Assembly: GCA_963691705.1 (NCBI GenBank)
Contig: OY829542.1
Span: 35,884,579 to 35,948,578 of the forward strand
DNA from: Viola odorata
Taxonomy: Eukaryota; Streptophyta; Magnoliopsida; Malpighiales; Violaceae
Length of the DNA stretch: 64,000 nucleotides
Reading direction: 5' to 3'
In this document: piece by piece, positions 52,874-63,999 of the stretch
Numbering within the stretch: position 1 is the first letter of the stretch
How the letters are laid out: the number at the start of each line of letters is the position of its first letter
The notes under the pieces: generated by a model
The model's database searches: none
Told to the model about the DNA's origin: nothing
The model's input: only the letters and a program-made list of their open reading frames with translations
Position numbers and translations under genes: made by a program

Positions 52874-54482
52874 TGATCGTCAGTCAAATATACTTAAATT
52901 TATCCTGATGCCTAAATGCACAAAGTAATGTGTATAGAGCAAGTCAGGGTCGAACCACAGAGATTGAAGGACTAATTTGCTAGTGAAGATGTATGACAAG
53001 GCAATATGCAACAGATCAAACCCAAAATAACAGTAAAAAAGGGGGGGTTTTATGTTGATTAATAAATTAATCAATGCAGAGTAGGGGAGCTAACAAGACA
53101 GAATTCGAAAGTACTTATCTAGGGCACGAAAGTAAATCGTAATCCAGGGCAAGAAATGTAAACAGATCGAATGCGGGAAAAGTAATGAAAAGGATATTAA
53201 TCAAATGAGACGAGATCTTAGCGAAAGGTGCTCTCTTGGGTTGTTTTCTAGGTCGGCTAGTCATTGGTGCAGAAGTTTTCCAGACTCATGTGCAGATCTG
53301 CTATAGGGACCGCGTTTCCACACCGCATCCCCTGCTTACCTTCGTAGATAAAAGTCACCCCCCGTTTCCACATATGAGGTGACCTTGACGTTCAGCCATC
53401 CTCCCAGCTACCTTCCTTGTCATCAAAAGGTAGCCTTGACCGTCCGGCCTGTCACGGGCTCGAAGTAGGGAGGCTAAATTCAGAGCGCCCATGAAGGAGA
53501 GGTAAGACAGATCTAGGGCGTGATAGCTCAGCTTGTCAGACTCGTATCGCATACCCTAGATATCTGTTTACCCCTAGGTGAGGCCTCTCGCGCTGCCTCC
53601 CCTAGGTGCCTGCTCTAACTCCAGGGCTTCGCGTCAGTTATAACCCTGGAATATGACGTTACTCATGCAGAAATACTAAAAGATGATCAAGCTCTTAACA
53701 TTTCTAGACAAGCATGTAGTTAAATCGGTAAAAAGTTATGTGTCACAAAAGAATATGTTAAGCATGCATTAGACCTCTTAGCCGAACCCTACAACCCGTG
53801 GAACACCCTTCACCAAGAAAGGGGTATTTAGCTACTCATACTATAATATAAACAGTAGGTATATATAATCATACAATGATAAAACAAAGAAAGTAAAAAG
53901 GGAGTAGAGTAAACCGATAGATTAATTAATAATCGAAGAGGAAAGTTGTTTGACAATGGCTGCTCTTGATCGGGAAGAGGAGATGATCCCCAGAAAATAA
54001 ACACTGAAACTAATGTAAGAAATTATCCTTGGAACAGCCGTCCTTACAAAAACCCTAAAACTATGCTTATATAGCCTAAGCCTAGCTAGGAGACAAAAAC
54101 ATCTAAGGGGAGAGGAAGGATCAATGAGGGCGTGACAGCACATGTCCTTGCAAAAGGAATATTCTGGGATCCCTGACACTCCTGATGCCTTCTGGAAAAG
54201 CCTGGGATCTCAGAAGATGCTTTCGTTGGAAGAAGGCTCAGAACTGTCGAGGCCTTGAGACAGTGCATTGGTCTGGTTCGCGTCGAGGCCTTGACAATAT
54301 TCTTTCTTCTAGACCTAGAAAATGGAAGTCCTCAGAAATGCTCCAAAATCGCTTCTTTTCGGCATTTTCCCTCCTTTGATGCTAATCTGCAAATAAGAGT
54401 GAAATGAGGGTCAAATGCCGACTTCGGGCCCCCGAAAGGGCTAGAAAAGAAGGTAAAATCATGATCATGCGACGTGCTATCA
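52874..54482 (-). repeat. Element G 3' LTR (1609 bp)
   Basis: TGATCGTCAGTC to GACGTGCTATCA, homologous to the B LTR. A TATA-like TATATAAG (minus) lies near 54064-54071. The region 53290-53660 is much more conserved with B than the rest and includes the covarying stem-loop at 53407-53434. Confidence 0.92.
53407..53434 (-). promoter_or_regulatory. Conserved stem-loop in the transcribed part of the G LTR
   Basis: Arms GCTACCTT and AAGGTAGC (8 perfect pairs) with loop containing CTTGTCATC; partner of the B structure at 7203-7230. Confidence 0.55.
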
Positions 54483-56208
54483 AACATCCCCACACTGCCC
54501 CTATGCTCGCCCTCGAGCATAAACAAAATTGGAAAGTCACCTCATTCCTAAACATACATAATCAACTTCCAACACCGAGAATTGGCACACCATCCTACAA
54601 ACTACACCCAACCAGAACATATCCAGACCTAGAAAGCACCTGCATCAGGCTAATAGAATAACGACCCTATCAACCAAACTTTTCCATATCTAGCCTAGTC
54701 ACCAGCAGTCCTCACAAAGATGTGTATTTGCATTCATACTCAGAATAAAATATGTGTTCAGGCTAGCACTCATGAATGCAAATAACACAGCACAGGCATG
54801 GCTTGCACGTCAATCCGAGTACTGTAGAACACATGCATGGGCAATCAACAATCGGGGAAACATCGCATCAGCAGGAAGAAAGAAACGGGATCGAAAGAGT
54901 TAGAAAGGTGGAAGAGGGGAGTAGGAGATGAACAGAAGAGAAATGAGGGGAGAAAAGAAGGAAAGAAAAGAAAGAACCAGGCAAAACCTGGTTGGATCCC
55001 TTGGCTGGGAAAAAAAAATGAAAGGCGAGGCAACTTTCATCGAGGGCACGAGGCGATTCGGGGGCTAGACAAGGGTCTTCTTTCGGGGCCAGGAAAGTCT
55101 TCGTATTGAAGCTTCGGATGCGGATGCTTTTTCTTGGACGCTCGGTGCCTTTATCCTCTTATTTTGAGATTTAAAATCCATTTTTTTTTTGTATTTAAAA
55201 AAAAAAGGGAGTAAAGGAGATGGCCCTTGATTTGGTTCCAGCATCGATGGTGACTTCTTTTTCGCTTCCCCACGCTTGAATACTTCAGGGGCTCGAATTG
55301 TATGAATGGTCTAGGGATCGAAACTCTTTCGAGCTTTTGCTTTTTCTTGCCCTAGATCTCTGCTTGCAGCTCTGAAGTCTTTTGCTTTTGTCTTCTTCCC
55401 CACACTTGAACTTGTCTGCGCGCTTTTTTAGATGTCTAGCCCTCGACGTTACCCTCAATAATTGCTACCTCACCTGCCAAGGAAAAAGATCAAGAAAATA
55501 CAAATGGTCAAGAAGGAATATGAAAAGAAGGGGAATGTCGGGGGCACGAAAAGAGAAGAGAGATGAAGGGGAGAAAAGAAAGAAAAAGACATTGATGCGA
55601 AGTTTTCTGTCATTTCTAAGCTTTCCCATGTCCTAACAGTGACTATACCCAGGGATATCATGCAAACTTAGACTGTGCTTAGCTAAGCATTTTTCTCAAA
55701 ATTAAAAAGCATGAAGTTCAAATATGCTCATGGGATCAAATTATGACTACTGGTGTCGTGGCCTAGATATAGATATAAGGGCTAGCAGGTCAAAAAATGC
55801 ATGTTCAGGCGTAGGTGTTATGGATGTCATGCTTCTTCTATGCATCGAAAGTTGAAAAACACATGCCAAAAATGAGGGTTTGAAAATTGATATCGGGAAA
55901 ATTTTCCTAGCATGGCTAAAAATAAAGTCCGAAGATCATGCAATCATGCAGCAAACGTAGAAATAAACATGCAATCACACGGGCAAATAACTCCCTCCCC
56001 ACACTTAGGTAGCGCATTGTCCTCAATGCAGGGAGAGTATAAAAAGGAGTTCAAGAAATATAAGTACAGTACGAAGTAAAAACAGTAAAATTGTTTAGTG
56101 CCCCTTTCGGGGGCTGGAGAGATGAAATTGTTCGGGGGTGGGTTACTGGGGTGGTAAATTTCGGCGGGCAACTTCAGCCGTCAAAGCCTGAAGTTCCCGC
56201 AAGATAAG
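54483..56208 (-). other. Element G 3' non-coding region
   Basis: Matches B 8269-10095 in order: purine tract next to the LTR, A/G-rich stretch near 54880-55010, poly-T/poly-A near 55180-55207, hairpin motif at 56014-56029. It has no long G tract at the place where B has G17 (it reads AGGGAG). Confidence 0.75.
55996..56029 (-). other. Conserved Athila 3' motif (element G)
   Basis: Minus strand GCATTGAGGACAATGC followed by CTAAGTGTGGGGAGG. Confidence 0.8.
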
Positions 56209-56232
56209 CTAGAGAAGCCTCGTCTGGGTCGG
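56209..56232 (-). pseudogene. Last codons of the G accessory ORF, beyond the F insertion
   Basis: With F removed and one TSD copy kept, the accessory frame would end a few codons after DPT at the stop on 56209-56211, slightly longer than in B. Confidence 0.6.
56228..56232. repeat. Target-site duplication GTCGG, left copy (element F)
   Basis: Abuts the left F LTR; matched at 61204-61208. Confidence 0.95.
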
Positions 56233-56862
56233 TGATATGAGCTTAAAGGCTCTAGCTCGTCCTTATGCCTTTCTCGGACCAGCCTTGGATCTCATGGCGA
56301 AAACTAGCACATTAGGGACTATTTTGGTGATCAAGTCAGCCGGCCTTCCTAGGTTTAAATGAAGGGTTATTTTAGGGTTTTCTCATGTAATAATTCTCAA
56401 GCTATAAATAGAAGGAGATAGCCTCTTTTATAGCTTGTCTTTGTTTTTGTGTTATCTTCTTCAAGGACCAACTTTTATCATTCAGCATTTAGGGTTCCTA
56501 AAACCTTAGGGTTCTTCAAACCAGCACCTATCTATCTAGACAAATCAGGTTGTTCATCCAAGAGGTGAAAGGGTTGTATTTGTTTAGAGATCCTTTGTTC
56601 TTTTCGACAAGGTTACTCATCCAAGAGGTGAGGGGGTTTGTCAAGAACATTAGTTCCTTTTGTTATCATCAATACATATTCCTTTTCCTCCATTTATGTC
56701 CGCTGCAATCTAAACCATCTCCCTTCAATTTATCCGTTCATCCATCTTAAAACCGAAGAACTATCCATCTATCTACACGCCAACCTCCCAAAGAGGCTAG
56801 ATTCTGCTCCATCAAGGTTTCCTTCGGCCAACCTCCTTCCAAACAGAGCTTGGGCCTTATCA
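56233..56862 (+). repeat. Element F 5' LTR (630 bp)
   Basis: TGATATGAGCTTAAAGG to GGGCCTTATCA; TATA box CTATAAATAGAAGG at 56402-56415. It contains a repeated phrase CATCCAAGAGGTGA about 60 bp apart. Confidence 0.96.
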
Positions 56863-56864
56863 AG

Positions 56865-56876
56865 TGGTAGCGGAGC
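56865..56876 (+). other. Primer-binding site of element F
   Basis: TGGTAGCGGAGC two bases after the LTR, identical to D and E. Confidence 0.85.
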
Positions 56877-58036
56877 TCAAGACTGCCTCTAGGTTGGTAA
56901 ACTTCACCATCTTCACCATCTTCACCATTCAATCGGCTGAAAATTTTTCTATTCTTGAGCAAAATTCATGACCGTTCCCCTAAGCTGAAATTTCTTGTTT
57001 TCCTCCATTTCCTACGGTTCAAACACCTTGATTATTGTTTTCTATGGTTTAAACATTGTTTTCTACCATAGGAATCAATCTTACTCCATTTGAAAAAACT
57101 TTGGTTTTCTTGAGAAATTAATTTTATGTTGAGTTTTGATCTTGTTGTCACACAAAGCTTGAGTAAATTTGTGTTTGTGGCTGCCACACCTATCAATCAA
57201 AATTAGGGCAGCACACTTCATTTTGCTTGGCTTGTCATACACCTTCACCCAAATACTTGTCATACACCCTAATTTGCCTAAACTCCTTGTCACACACCTT
57301 GGTGCACTTTAGTGAATTTTTTTTTTTTTTTTTTTTGCTTGCCAAATCATTTGCCTTCCACTTCAATTGTCAAAAACTCTTTTCATACATTAATTGAAGC
57401 TCTCTTGCACTTACAAAAAAAAAAACAGCTAAGAAAGGGATCAAAAGAGTAAAAGAAATCCCTAAGTCAAAAAAAAAAAAAAGAGAAAAAGAAGGGATCA
57501 AAAGAGCTAATTAAATCCCTCAATCAAAAGAAAAAGAAGACAAGTAAGTCAAAGCAGGAGGCAAAATGTATATGTGCATTTGAAGTATTTTCTTTCAAGT
57601 TAAAGTGTGCAGTTATCAAGTGTTCTTCATTTTGGCAGCAACTTGTGAAAATTTCGAGTTCTTATTCCCGTCTCTCCTTTCTTCTTGAGTTTGTTCTTGG
57701 AGCTTGCTTTCTTTTGTGTCCTTGAGTTTTCTTCACTTGTTTCCTACAACAATTTCTACTCTAGCCTAAGTAGTGTTCAACCTCAAGCAATTTTCTTTGA
57801 ACACTATTTCGGTTTCCTCACCTTTCATTCTACCTTAGTTTTCCTTGAACTCCTCGTCCTAGCCTTGAGTCTTAGAGTCATTGCTGGTTGAATAGTTGGT
57901 TCTTGAGTGAAGATTGAGTGGGTGAGATTGTGAGCGTATTAGAGCGTAGTGTGAAACACGAGTGACACACGTAAGGGAGGGACTAACCCTTATTATTTCC
58001 AATTGTGTTTGTGTCTTTTTGCAGGTACCGTTCACC
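56877..58036 (+). other. Element F leader with homopolymer runs and intron-like signals
   Basis: Long untranslated leader with a T20 run at 57317-57336, an A run near 57414, and an A/G-rich block at 57417-57560. Donor-like CAA-GTAAGT at 57541-57549, branch-like GACTAAC at 57981-57987 and TTTTTGCAG ending at 58024, thirteen bases before the ATG. Confidence 0.6.
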
Positions 58037-60703
58037 ATGTCTCACCGAGACACACACTCGAATGCTAGTTCGAGGGACTCCTCTACTCTAAATCCAGCAA
58101 TGGCCTCTCTCGCGGTTCAAATGTAAGAAACTAGACAGCATGTTGCTGATTTGCAACACGACACAAGGGACATCTTGGCTGCCATTGCTGCCTTATCGGC
58201 GCAAAGGGCAAACCCTACTCCCTCACAACTAGCCCCCACCGCACAGCCAACACAAACACCACCCCCCACACAACCCACACCTACAAATCAGCACCCACCT
58301 CCTAATTACCAACCCCAAAATCTCCCGCCAACGGCGCAATACTACCAACATACACGCCCCACTGATCCTACAAGCGTCGATTACTATGTGTTCCCACAAG
58401 GACACGCGCATACCAACCCCCATGACACAAGGCAGCCGCCATCACCACACACCCAGGCTACCTTCACACACACCTCCAACCAAGATGTAAGGCAGCCACC
58501 AACACAAACATCGCCACCACCCCCACACAACACCCTACTAGCCGCACAACTAAATCCTCCTAGACAGCAGCCACACATCAATCACCTAGATATCCCTTTA
58601 CACCTAGCAAATGCCTATGTACCACCTCACGTGGACATACCTAGGCCCCCCTCTCCGCCGCCCTATGAGCACGCACACAATGCTCGACGATACGACTATG
58701 ATGAAGCATTTGAGCAGCGGGGTAACCAAAACAACGAAGAGAGAGTGGATAGCAAGGCAATGATTGTATTGGATGTAAATTCTATAAAAATGAGTGAAGA
58801 AAGTAAGGTTGTGAATGAGGTAGAAAAGGGTGAAAGTGAGCTTGAAAAGAAAGAGTTAAGTGATAAGGAAAAGACACGACATGAAAACAGTGAGCATGCC
58901 ATTGCGAGTGTCATTGAGAGAGAGCACAATAAACAGAACAAAAGTGCAGAAAATTTGAGAGAAGAAAGTAAGGAAAAGATGGAAGCGGAAAATGTGAAAG
59001 CTATTGATCCAATGAACGTGCCTTTGTGCAATGAGGATCATTTAGCTCATACTAACACTAGTGAATCTTTTCCTACTGTTTCTGCCCCTTTCTTGCAGAA
59101 AATTCCAATGGAGTTTGATGGCCATTCGCACTGGTATGTTCCAAGGAAAGAATGTGGATTCAAACAGCCCACCTTAGGAGGAGACGGCAGCAAGATCGCT
59201 CAACAATGGTGCGCTAAAAAGGATGCACCACTTCCTTCTCCACATGATGAAAGGTACACACCTCTTCTCAACAATGGTGCACAACAACAAGGCCTTGAGG
59301 TAAGTCTTCGGCACCTTTCCATATTGCCCAAAAGGTATGTCTTAAACCCACCTTTAAATGCTGAATGGTGTGAAGTTTCTCATTTCAATAATCTTGATTC
59401 ACATAAGGCAAATTTATATGACATTTATTTACCATGTGATCAAAAACCCGGCTTGCATTTCATCACGCATGATCCTTATCTACTTGACAATGATAAATAC
59501 TTGCGTGAAAGATTTGTGATAAGCATTCACTCTCCTAACTTGCATCTCATTGCGTATAACTCTTGTCTCCTTGAACATGCGAGTTACTTGAGTGAATTTT
59601 TTTTGGCACGCGCCAAAACCCCTCAAGTGCATTTCATCCATTATGACCCTTTTTGGTTCAAATGTGGCCTTTGTTGCATGTCAGATGATAGCATACGTGA
59701 TTTTTTGCCGAGTGGTATGCGCTTGAAAGCAATAAATATGTTGTGGGCTGTCCCAAAACAACAACTTGGGCCGAATGTGTTGCAAAAGAATTGGGTTACA
59801 CCTTTTGCAAATTTATATTTCCTATTGCAGCAACTATTTCGCATCTTTAAATCCATTGTGCGTCTTCGTAATGCCGAATTTCGTTGGATTGTCATTGTGA
59901 GTAGAATTGAGAAATTGATGAATTGCATACGTTGTTTTATGCTATGTGATAATTTTTGCTCTTTTACACATAGCATCGGTGACTTGTTGGAAACAATGAC
60001 CCATCGCTTGTCTAGCATTTTCACATGCATTGTGCACATTAGTGGTGCCCAATTGTCTTGGTTTGTTATTATGAGTCGCAAAGAGAAGGTAGATTATCAT
60101 ATTTTTCGTTCTATCACTTGGGATGCCATCTATATTTTCCATAACAATTTAAGAACTGATGTGCCTCAATGTGCCAGTAATGCTACTGATTTTGCTAGAT
60201 GGGTAAGTGTTGAGGGATGTAATTTTGTTTTCCCTAATCCGTGTTTGAACAACAAGTTCCAGGATCCTTATTTTCATCCTACTTTCAATCTTGTTGATTC
60301 GTGCCCTTCCTTTGTAGGCACTTTAGAGAGCGACCTTGTGGGAAAGCAGAGTGCTGATTCGAGGTCGAATCTTCTCGAAGGGGGAGAGGATGATATGAGC
60401 ACGAACTCGTACATAGCCAGCAAAAGGCCTCCCGCTTGGCCTATCTTTTCCGAAGGAATTATCAAGACATTTCCACGTGTGTCCACCAGCCGTGAACAAG
60501 CTAAGACTCGGCTGGCCGAGCAAGGAATGGAGCGTATAGATTCGAGGTCGAATCTCCCTAAAGGGGGATGGGATGATATGAGCTTAAAGGCTCTAGCTCG
60601 TCCTTATGCCTTTCTCGGACCAGCCTTGGATCTCATGGCGAAAACTAGCACATTAGGGACTATTTTGGTGATCAAGTCAGCCGGCCTTCCTAGGTTTAAA
60701 TGA
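58037..60703 (+). CDS. Element F protein, 889 codons with one internal stop, unknown function
   Basis: ATG at 58037 (MSHRDTHSNASSRDSS) follows the acceptor-like site; codon 30 is TAA at 58124-58126, after which the frame is open to 60703 (850 codons from 58151). Order: helix resembling the D gag start (ETRQ, DIL-A-IAAL); Pro/Gln/His-rich region to about codon 215; Lys/Glu-rich charged region with HENSEHA; Phe/His/Tyr-rich region with near-repeats (LHFITHDPYLLDN, LHLIAYNSCLLEH, VHFIHYDPFWFKC); a second repeated pair (FRWIVIVSRIEKL, LSWFVIMSRKEKV); then a tail crossing into the 3' LTR. No capsid, knuckle or enzyme domain recognised. It may be a structural or accessory protein, or an ORF kept open by chance in a young copy. 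Confidence 0.6.
60356..60400 (+). repeat. Upstream duplicate of the purine tract and LTR start in F
   Basis: GATTCGAGGTCGAATC, then CTCGAAGGGGGAGAGGA, then TGATATGAGC: the same order as at the true LTR boundary 183 bases downstream. Confidence 0.85.
60539..60573 (+). other. Palindrome and polypurine tract before the 3' LTR of F
   Basis: GATTCGAGGTCGAATC followed by AAAGGGGGATGGGA, adjacent to the LTR start at 60574. Confidence 0.87.
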
Positions 60704-61203
60704 AGGGTTATTTTAGGGTTTTCTCATGTAATAATTCTCAAGCTATAAATAGAAGGAGATAGCCTCTTTTATAGCTTGTCTTTGTTTTTGTGTTATCTTC
60801 TTCAAGGACCAACTTTTATCATTCAGCATTTAGGGTTCCTAAAACCTTAGGGTTCTTCAAACCAGCACCTATCTATCTAGACAAATCAGGTTGTTCATCC
60901 AAGAGGTGAAAGGGTTGTATTTGTTTAGAGATCCTTTGTTCTTTTCGACAAGGTTACTCATCCAAGAGGTGAGGGGGTTTGTCAAGAACATTAGTTCCTT
61001 TTGTTATCATCAATACATATTCCTTTTCCTCCATTTATGTCCGCTGCAATCTAAACCATCTCCCTTCAATTTATCCGTTCATCCATCTTAAAACCGAAGA
61101 ACTATCCATCTATCTACACGCCAACCTCCCAAAGAGGCTAGATTCTGCTCCATCAAGGTTTCCTTCGGCCAACCTCCTTCCAAACAGAGCTTGGGCCTTA
61201 TCA
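60574..61203 (+). repeat. Element F 3' LTR (630 bp)
   Basis: Identical to 56233-56862 in my reading. The F ORF ends inside it at 60703. Confidence 0.96.
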
Positions 61204-61208
61204 GTCGG
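61204..61208. repeat. Target-site duplication GTCGG, right copy (element F)
   Basis: Matches 56228-56232. Confidence 0.95.
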
Positions 61209-63050
61209 GTCATAGACGATGAGAGGAGTCGGGGGCTGGCTTCCTGATGCAGTATTCTGGCCTTGTCGAGCTGCTTCTGCTTGAGGCACTTGCTTTTCGG
61301 GGGCTGGAGGGATGGCATTGGAGTGGGGGTCCGAAAGATCTGGATAGTCAAAGATACCGCCATTCTTGGTCCCGAAAACCTTCTCCGTTGCTGGGGCACA
61401 ACATGGATAAAATCTTAACACACCACGTGAGAGACATAAATGGCCCATGACATCCAAGGTTCGGATATCCAAATCCTTGAATGCCAGGGGCTCGGAAAGG
61501 CTACTAGCAGCCAGGTCAATATTACGCATTTTCACAGCAAACAGGGAGATAAAGGATCCAAAAATAGGCCCACGACCACCATTCAATACATGCAAAACAC
61601 CCGAAGCTACCCAAAAACCTAGATTGACCCTTCGTTTATGTTTCATGCACCATAAAAAGAAAAGTTCCTGCACAGATATCTGTCCCGAGGAACCAAATCT
61701 TGCTGAAAAGGTGAGGGCTAGATACCGGTGCAGGATACGCAATGCAGGGTCAACAATTTCATGGGCTTTACTACCCTTAGCGTCATATTGAACAGTAGGC
61801 TTATTGGTTAGCTCCCGAAAAGCAGCAGTAGCATCAAAAACAGAAGGGATAACAATTAAGGAATTTTTATATAGAGGGGTATTCAATTCATCATTTTTAA
61901 CAAAACCTAACCAGCAATTAAATTCACCCAGTGTCAGATGCTCCCATTTGGTGGCTAGCCTAAAATTGATCAAACCAGGGGTAGAGGAGTTTGGACCGAC
62001 CTTGCCCTTGGGCCGAAAAGTGCCATCTACCCAAAAAGTAGTAAAAAATTCAAGGGAAAGCTCGACATAGGTCGGGTGCTCCAAATAGAACAGAGATTCC
62101 CAACCAATGTTGGTCACATAATATCTGATCCTGGACTCAATGCCCATCTTAGCAAGAAATTCAAAATCCAGGCGCGCACATGAGCTAACGCCCTTGGAAT
62201 TCAGCAAAGTTAACTTGTCAAGATAAGGTTTATCATTAAAGACAATCCATTCATGGGGTGAAGAAAGGTCAGAAGTCACCTGTTGTGAGTCAGATCTGGG
62301 GATAGATGAAGGCGCTGGGGTCTCGACCTCGACATCCTCATCTATTTCGGGGGCCCGAAGCTTCTTGGAGCTCGAGGGCTTGCCGGTAGTGGTGGCTGAA
62401 AGCTTCCTCTTGAGACTCACCGGTGTATTGACTGTAGCTGGCTTGGGTTCAGCTTTGGACTTCCCTTTCTTAGTCGCAGTTGTTTTCTGGGCCTCGAGAT
62501 CTTCCTCCTCTTCGTCTCCCTCAACTTCTCCACTTTCTCCCGTTCCCTCCTCTATAACCTCATCTTCCTGGTCAATACTCGTCTCTGCTTGGTCTTCCAT
62601 GACCTCGGCTTCTTCGTCTGAGACTAGGATGTCCTGGAGGACCTCCTCCACCGTTAAGGCAGGCTGGGGAGATAGGAAACGATCAACGACAGCGTCTAGG
62701 GGTGACTGCTTGGGCTTTTTGGTCTTGGGCTTGGCCGTGGACGATCCAGGAGGGAGCTTCACCATACGGCCGCCTCTAGTGGTTGTCATGGTCGGATGAA
62801 CGGAGCCTGTGACTTCTATATCGTCCTCCACCGGGGTAAACTCTCTGATCTGCTCCACAGTTGTGGGTGAGACCGCCGTGGGAGAGGGAAGGGGTCGTGG
62901 CTTGACAGACGGTGGTGTGACTATTTTGTATGAAGCCGAGTTTGGTGTAGCTGACTGGGATCTAGATCTGGAAGGAACGGGGCTCGAAGTGTCCACCGGC
63001 TTAGGTCCGGCAGCATTCTTGCGGGCTGGCTTTTTAGTCTTAGGTGCCAT
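61209..63050 (-). pseudogene. Element G accessory ORF, ATHILA ORF-1-like (interrupted by F at its last codons)
   Basis: The ATG at 63050 (MAPKTKKPARKNAAGPK) begins about 614 uninterrupted codons ending LIVYDPT at the F junction. Same order as in B: basic start, Ser/Pro-rich part, acidic stretch (EGDEEEEDLEAQ), then the conserved half (ESLFYLEHPTYVELSLEFFT; EHLTLGEFNCWLGF; DPALRILHRYLALTF; LFFLWCMKHKRRVNLGFWVA; DVMGHLCLSRGVLRFYPCCA). Unlike B it has no frameshift, so G shows the ancestral frame. The frame continues into the F LTR for about 30 codons. In-frame codons upstream of 63050 have no counterpart start in B, so I take MAPKTKK as the start. Confidence 0.85.
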
Positions 63051-63611
63051 TGATGGTGAGTGGAGTGAGAGAGATGGCAGTAATGGAGATTGGAGTGAAG
63101 AGAGGATAGGGTTGCGTGTTTGGTGAGGGAGAGGTGAAAGTGATAGGGTTGAAAGTGATATGAGTGAAAATTTTGTGGGAGCGTGGGAGAGAGAGTGGAA
63201 ATCACAGCTGGCAATAAATGGCGCAGCTTTTTCATTAATGAGGTCTGCATTTTCTGCGGCTTGACAGGCTACGTGGCACCCTGGGCTTGGAGCACGATGA
63301 CCCACGCGTATCCCAACTGCCCAAAAAGGATAGCAACTTTTAAATTTCAAAATGGCAGTTGGTACATTTAAGATATGGACAAAAAGAGAGAATAAAGGTG
63401 AGTTAATGTTAATTAAAAGGAATAAAATCATAGGAAAATGGAAAGGTAAGGGATATATACAAGGAATAAATCATGGAAATTAAATCAACAAAAATCAGAG
63501 AATCCGAAAAGTTGCAGAGGAGATAAGGGAGAGAGAAAGGATACAGATGGCATATCAAATACCTCCAACGTGGTCCAGTTACTCGTCGGGACCTCGACGT
63601 GCTTTGATACT
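63051..63611 (-). other. Spacer between pol and accessory ORF of element G
   Basis: Matches B 12014-12558: pyrimidine-rich (minus) stretch before the ATG, otherwise no feature recognised. The TATA-like sequence seen in B near 12521 is not present here. Confidence 0.6.
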
Positions 63612-63999
63612 CTAGGTCTGGACAGGTGGGTCCTCCACCATAGCCTCCTCAACAACCGAGGGCTGGAAACCTTCGTAGAAGGGCTTCAGTCTCTGTCCAC
63701 TGACCTTGAAGATGATTCTTGTGGCGGGGTTCTGGATTTCAACTGCCCCATGAGTGTAGATTGTCGTGACCATGAAAGGTCCTGACCATTTGGATTTCAG
63801 CTTCCCAGCAAAGAGTCGCAGTCGTGAGTTGTACAACAAGACCTGTTGTCCGACTAAGAATGTTTTGGGACGAAGATGTCGGTCATGATAAGCTTTTGTC
63901 TTGCCTTTATAGAGTAGGGCATTCTCATAAGCGTCGTCCCTTAACTCTTCTAGCTCTTGAATTTGCAAGCGCCTATGCTGGTCAGCGAGGCCTAGATCT
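63612..63999 (-). CDS. Element G gag-pol C-terminus (integrase end, runs off the window)
   Basis: Open from the window edge to the stop at 63612-63614. It matches the last 129 residues or so of the B polyprotein: [58 protein letters not shown], ending DPPVQT. This is the C-terminal domain of integrase. No stop is visible in this part; the state of the rest of pol is unknown. Confidence 0.9.
   Translation of the reverse strand, partial: DLGLADQHRRLQIQELEELRDDAYENALLYKGKTKAYHDRHLRPKTFLVGQQVLLYNSRLRLFAGKLKSKWSGPFMVTTIYTHGAVEIQNPATRIIFKVSGQRLKPFYEGFQPSVVEEAMVEDPPVQT

Larger units (their letters stand above)
56233..61203 (+). mobile_element. Element F: very young non-autonomous CRM-like LTR element
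   Basis: 4971 bp. Two 630-bp LTRs that read identical base for base, PBS TGGTAGCGGAGC, one long ORF, purine tract, TSD GTCGG. No protease, RT, RNase H or integrase motif is present. It is nested in the accessory ORF of G. Identical LTRs plus lack of enzymes mean recent mobilisation by a partner element with compatible ends. Confidence 0.96.
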
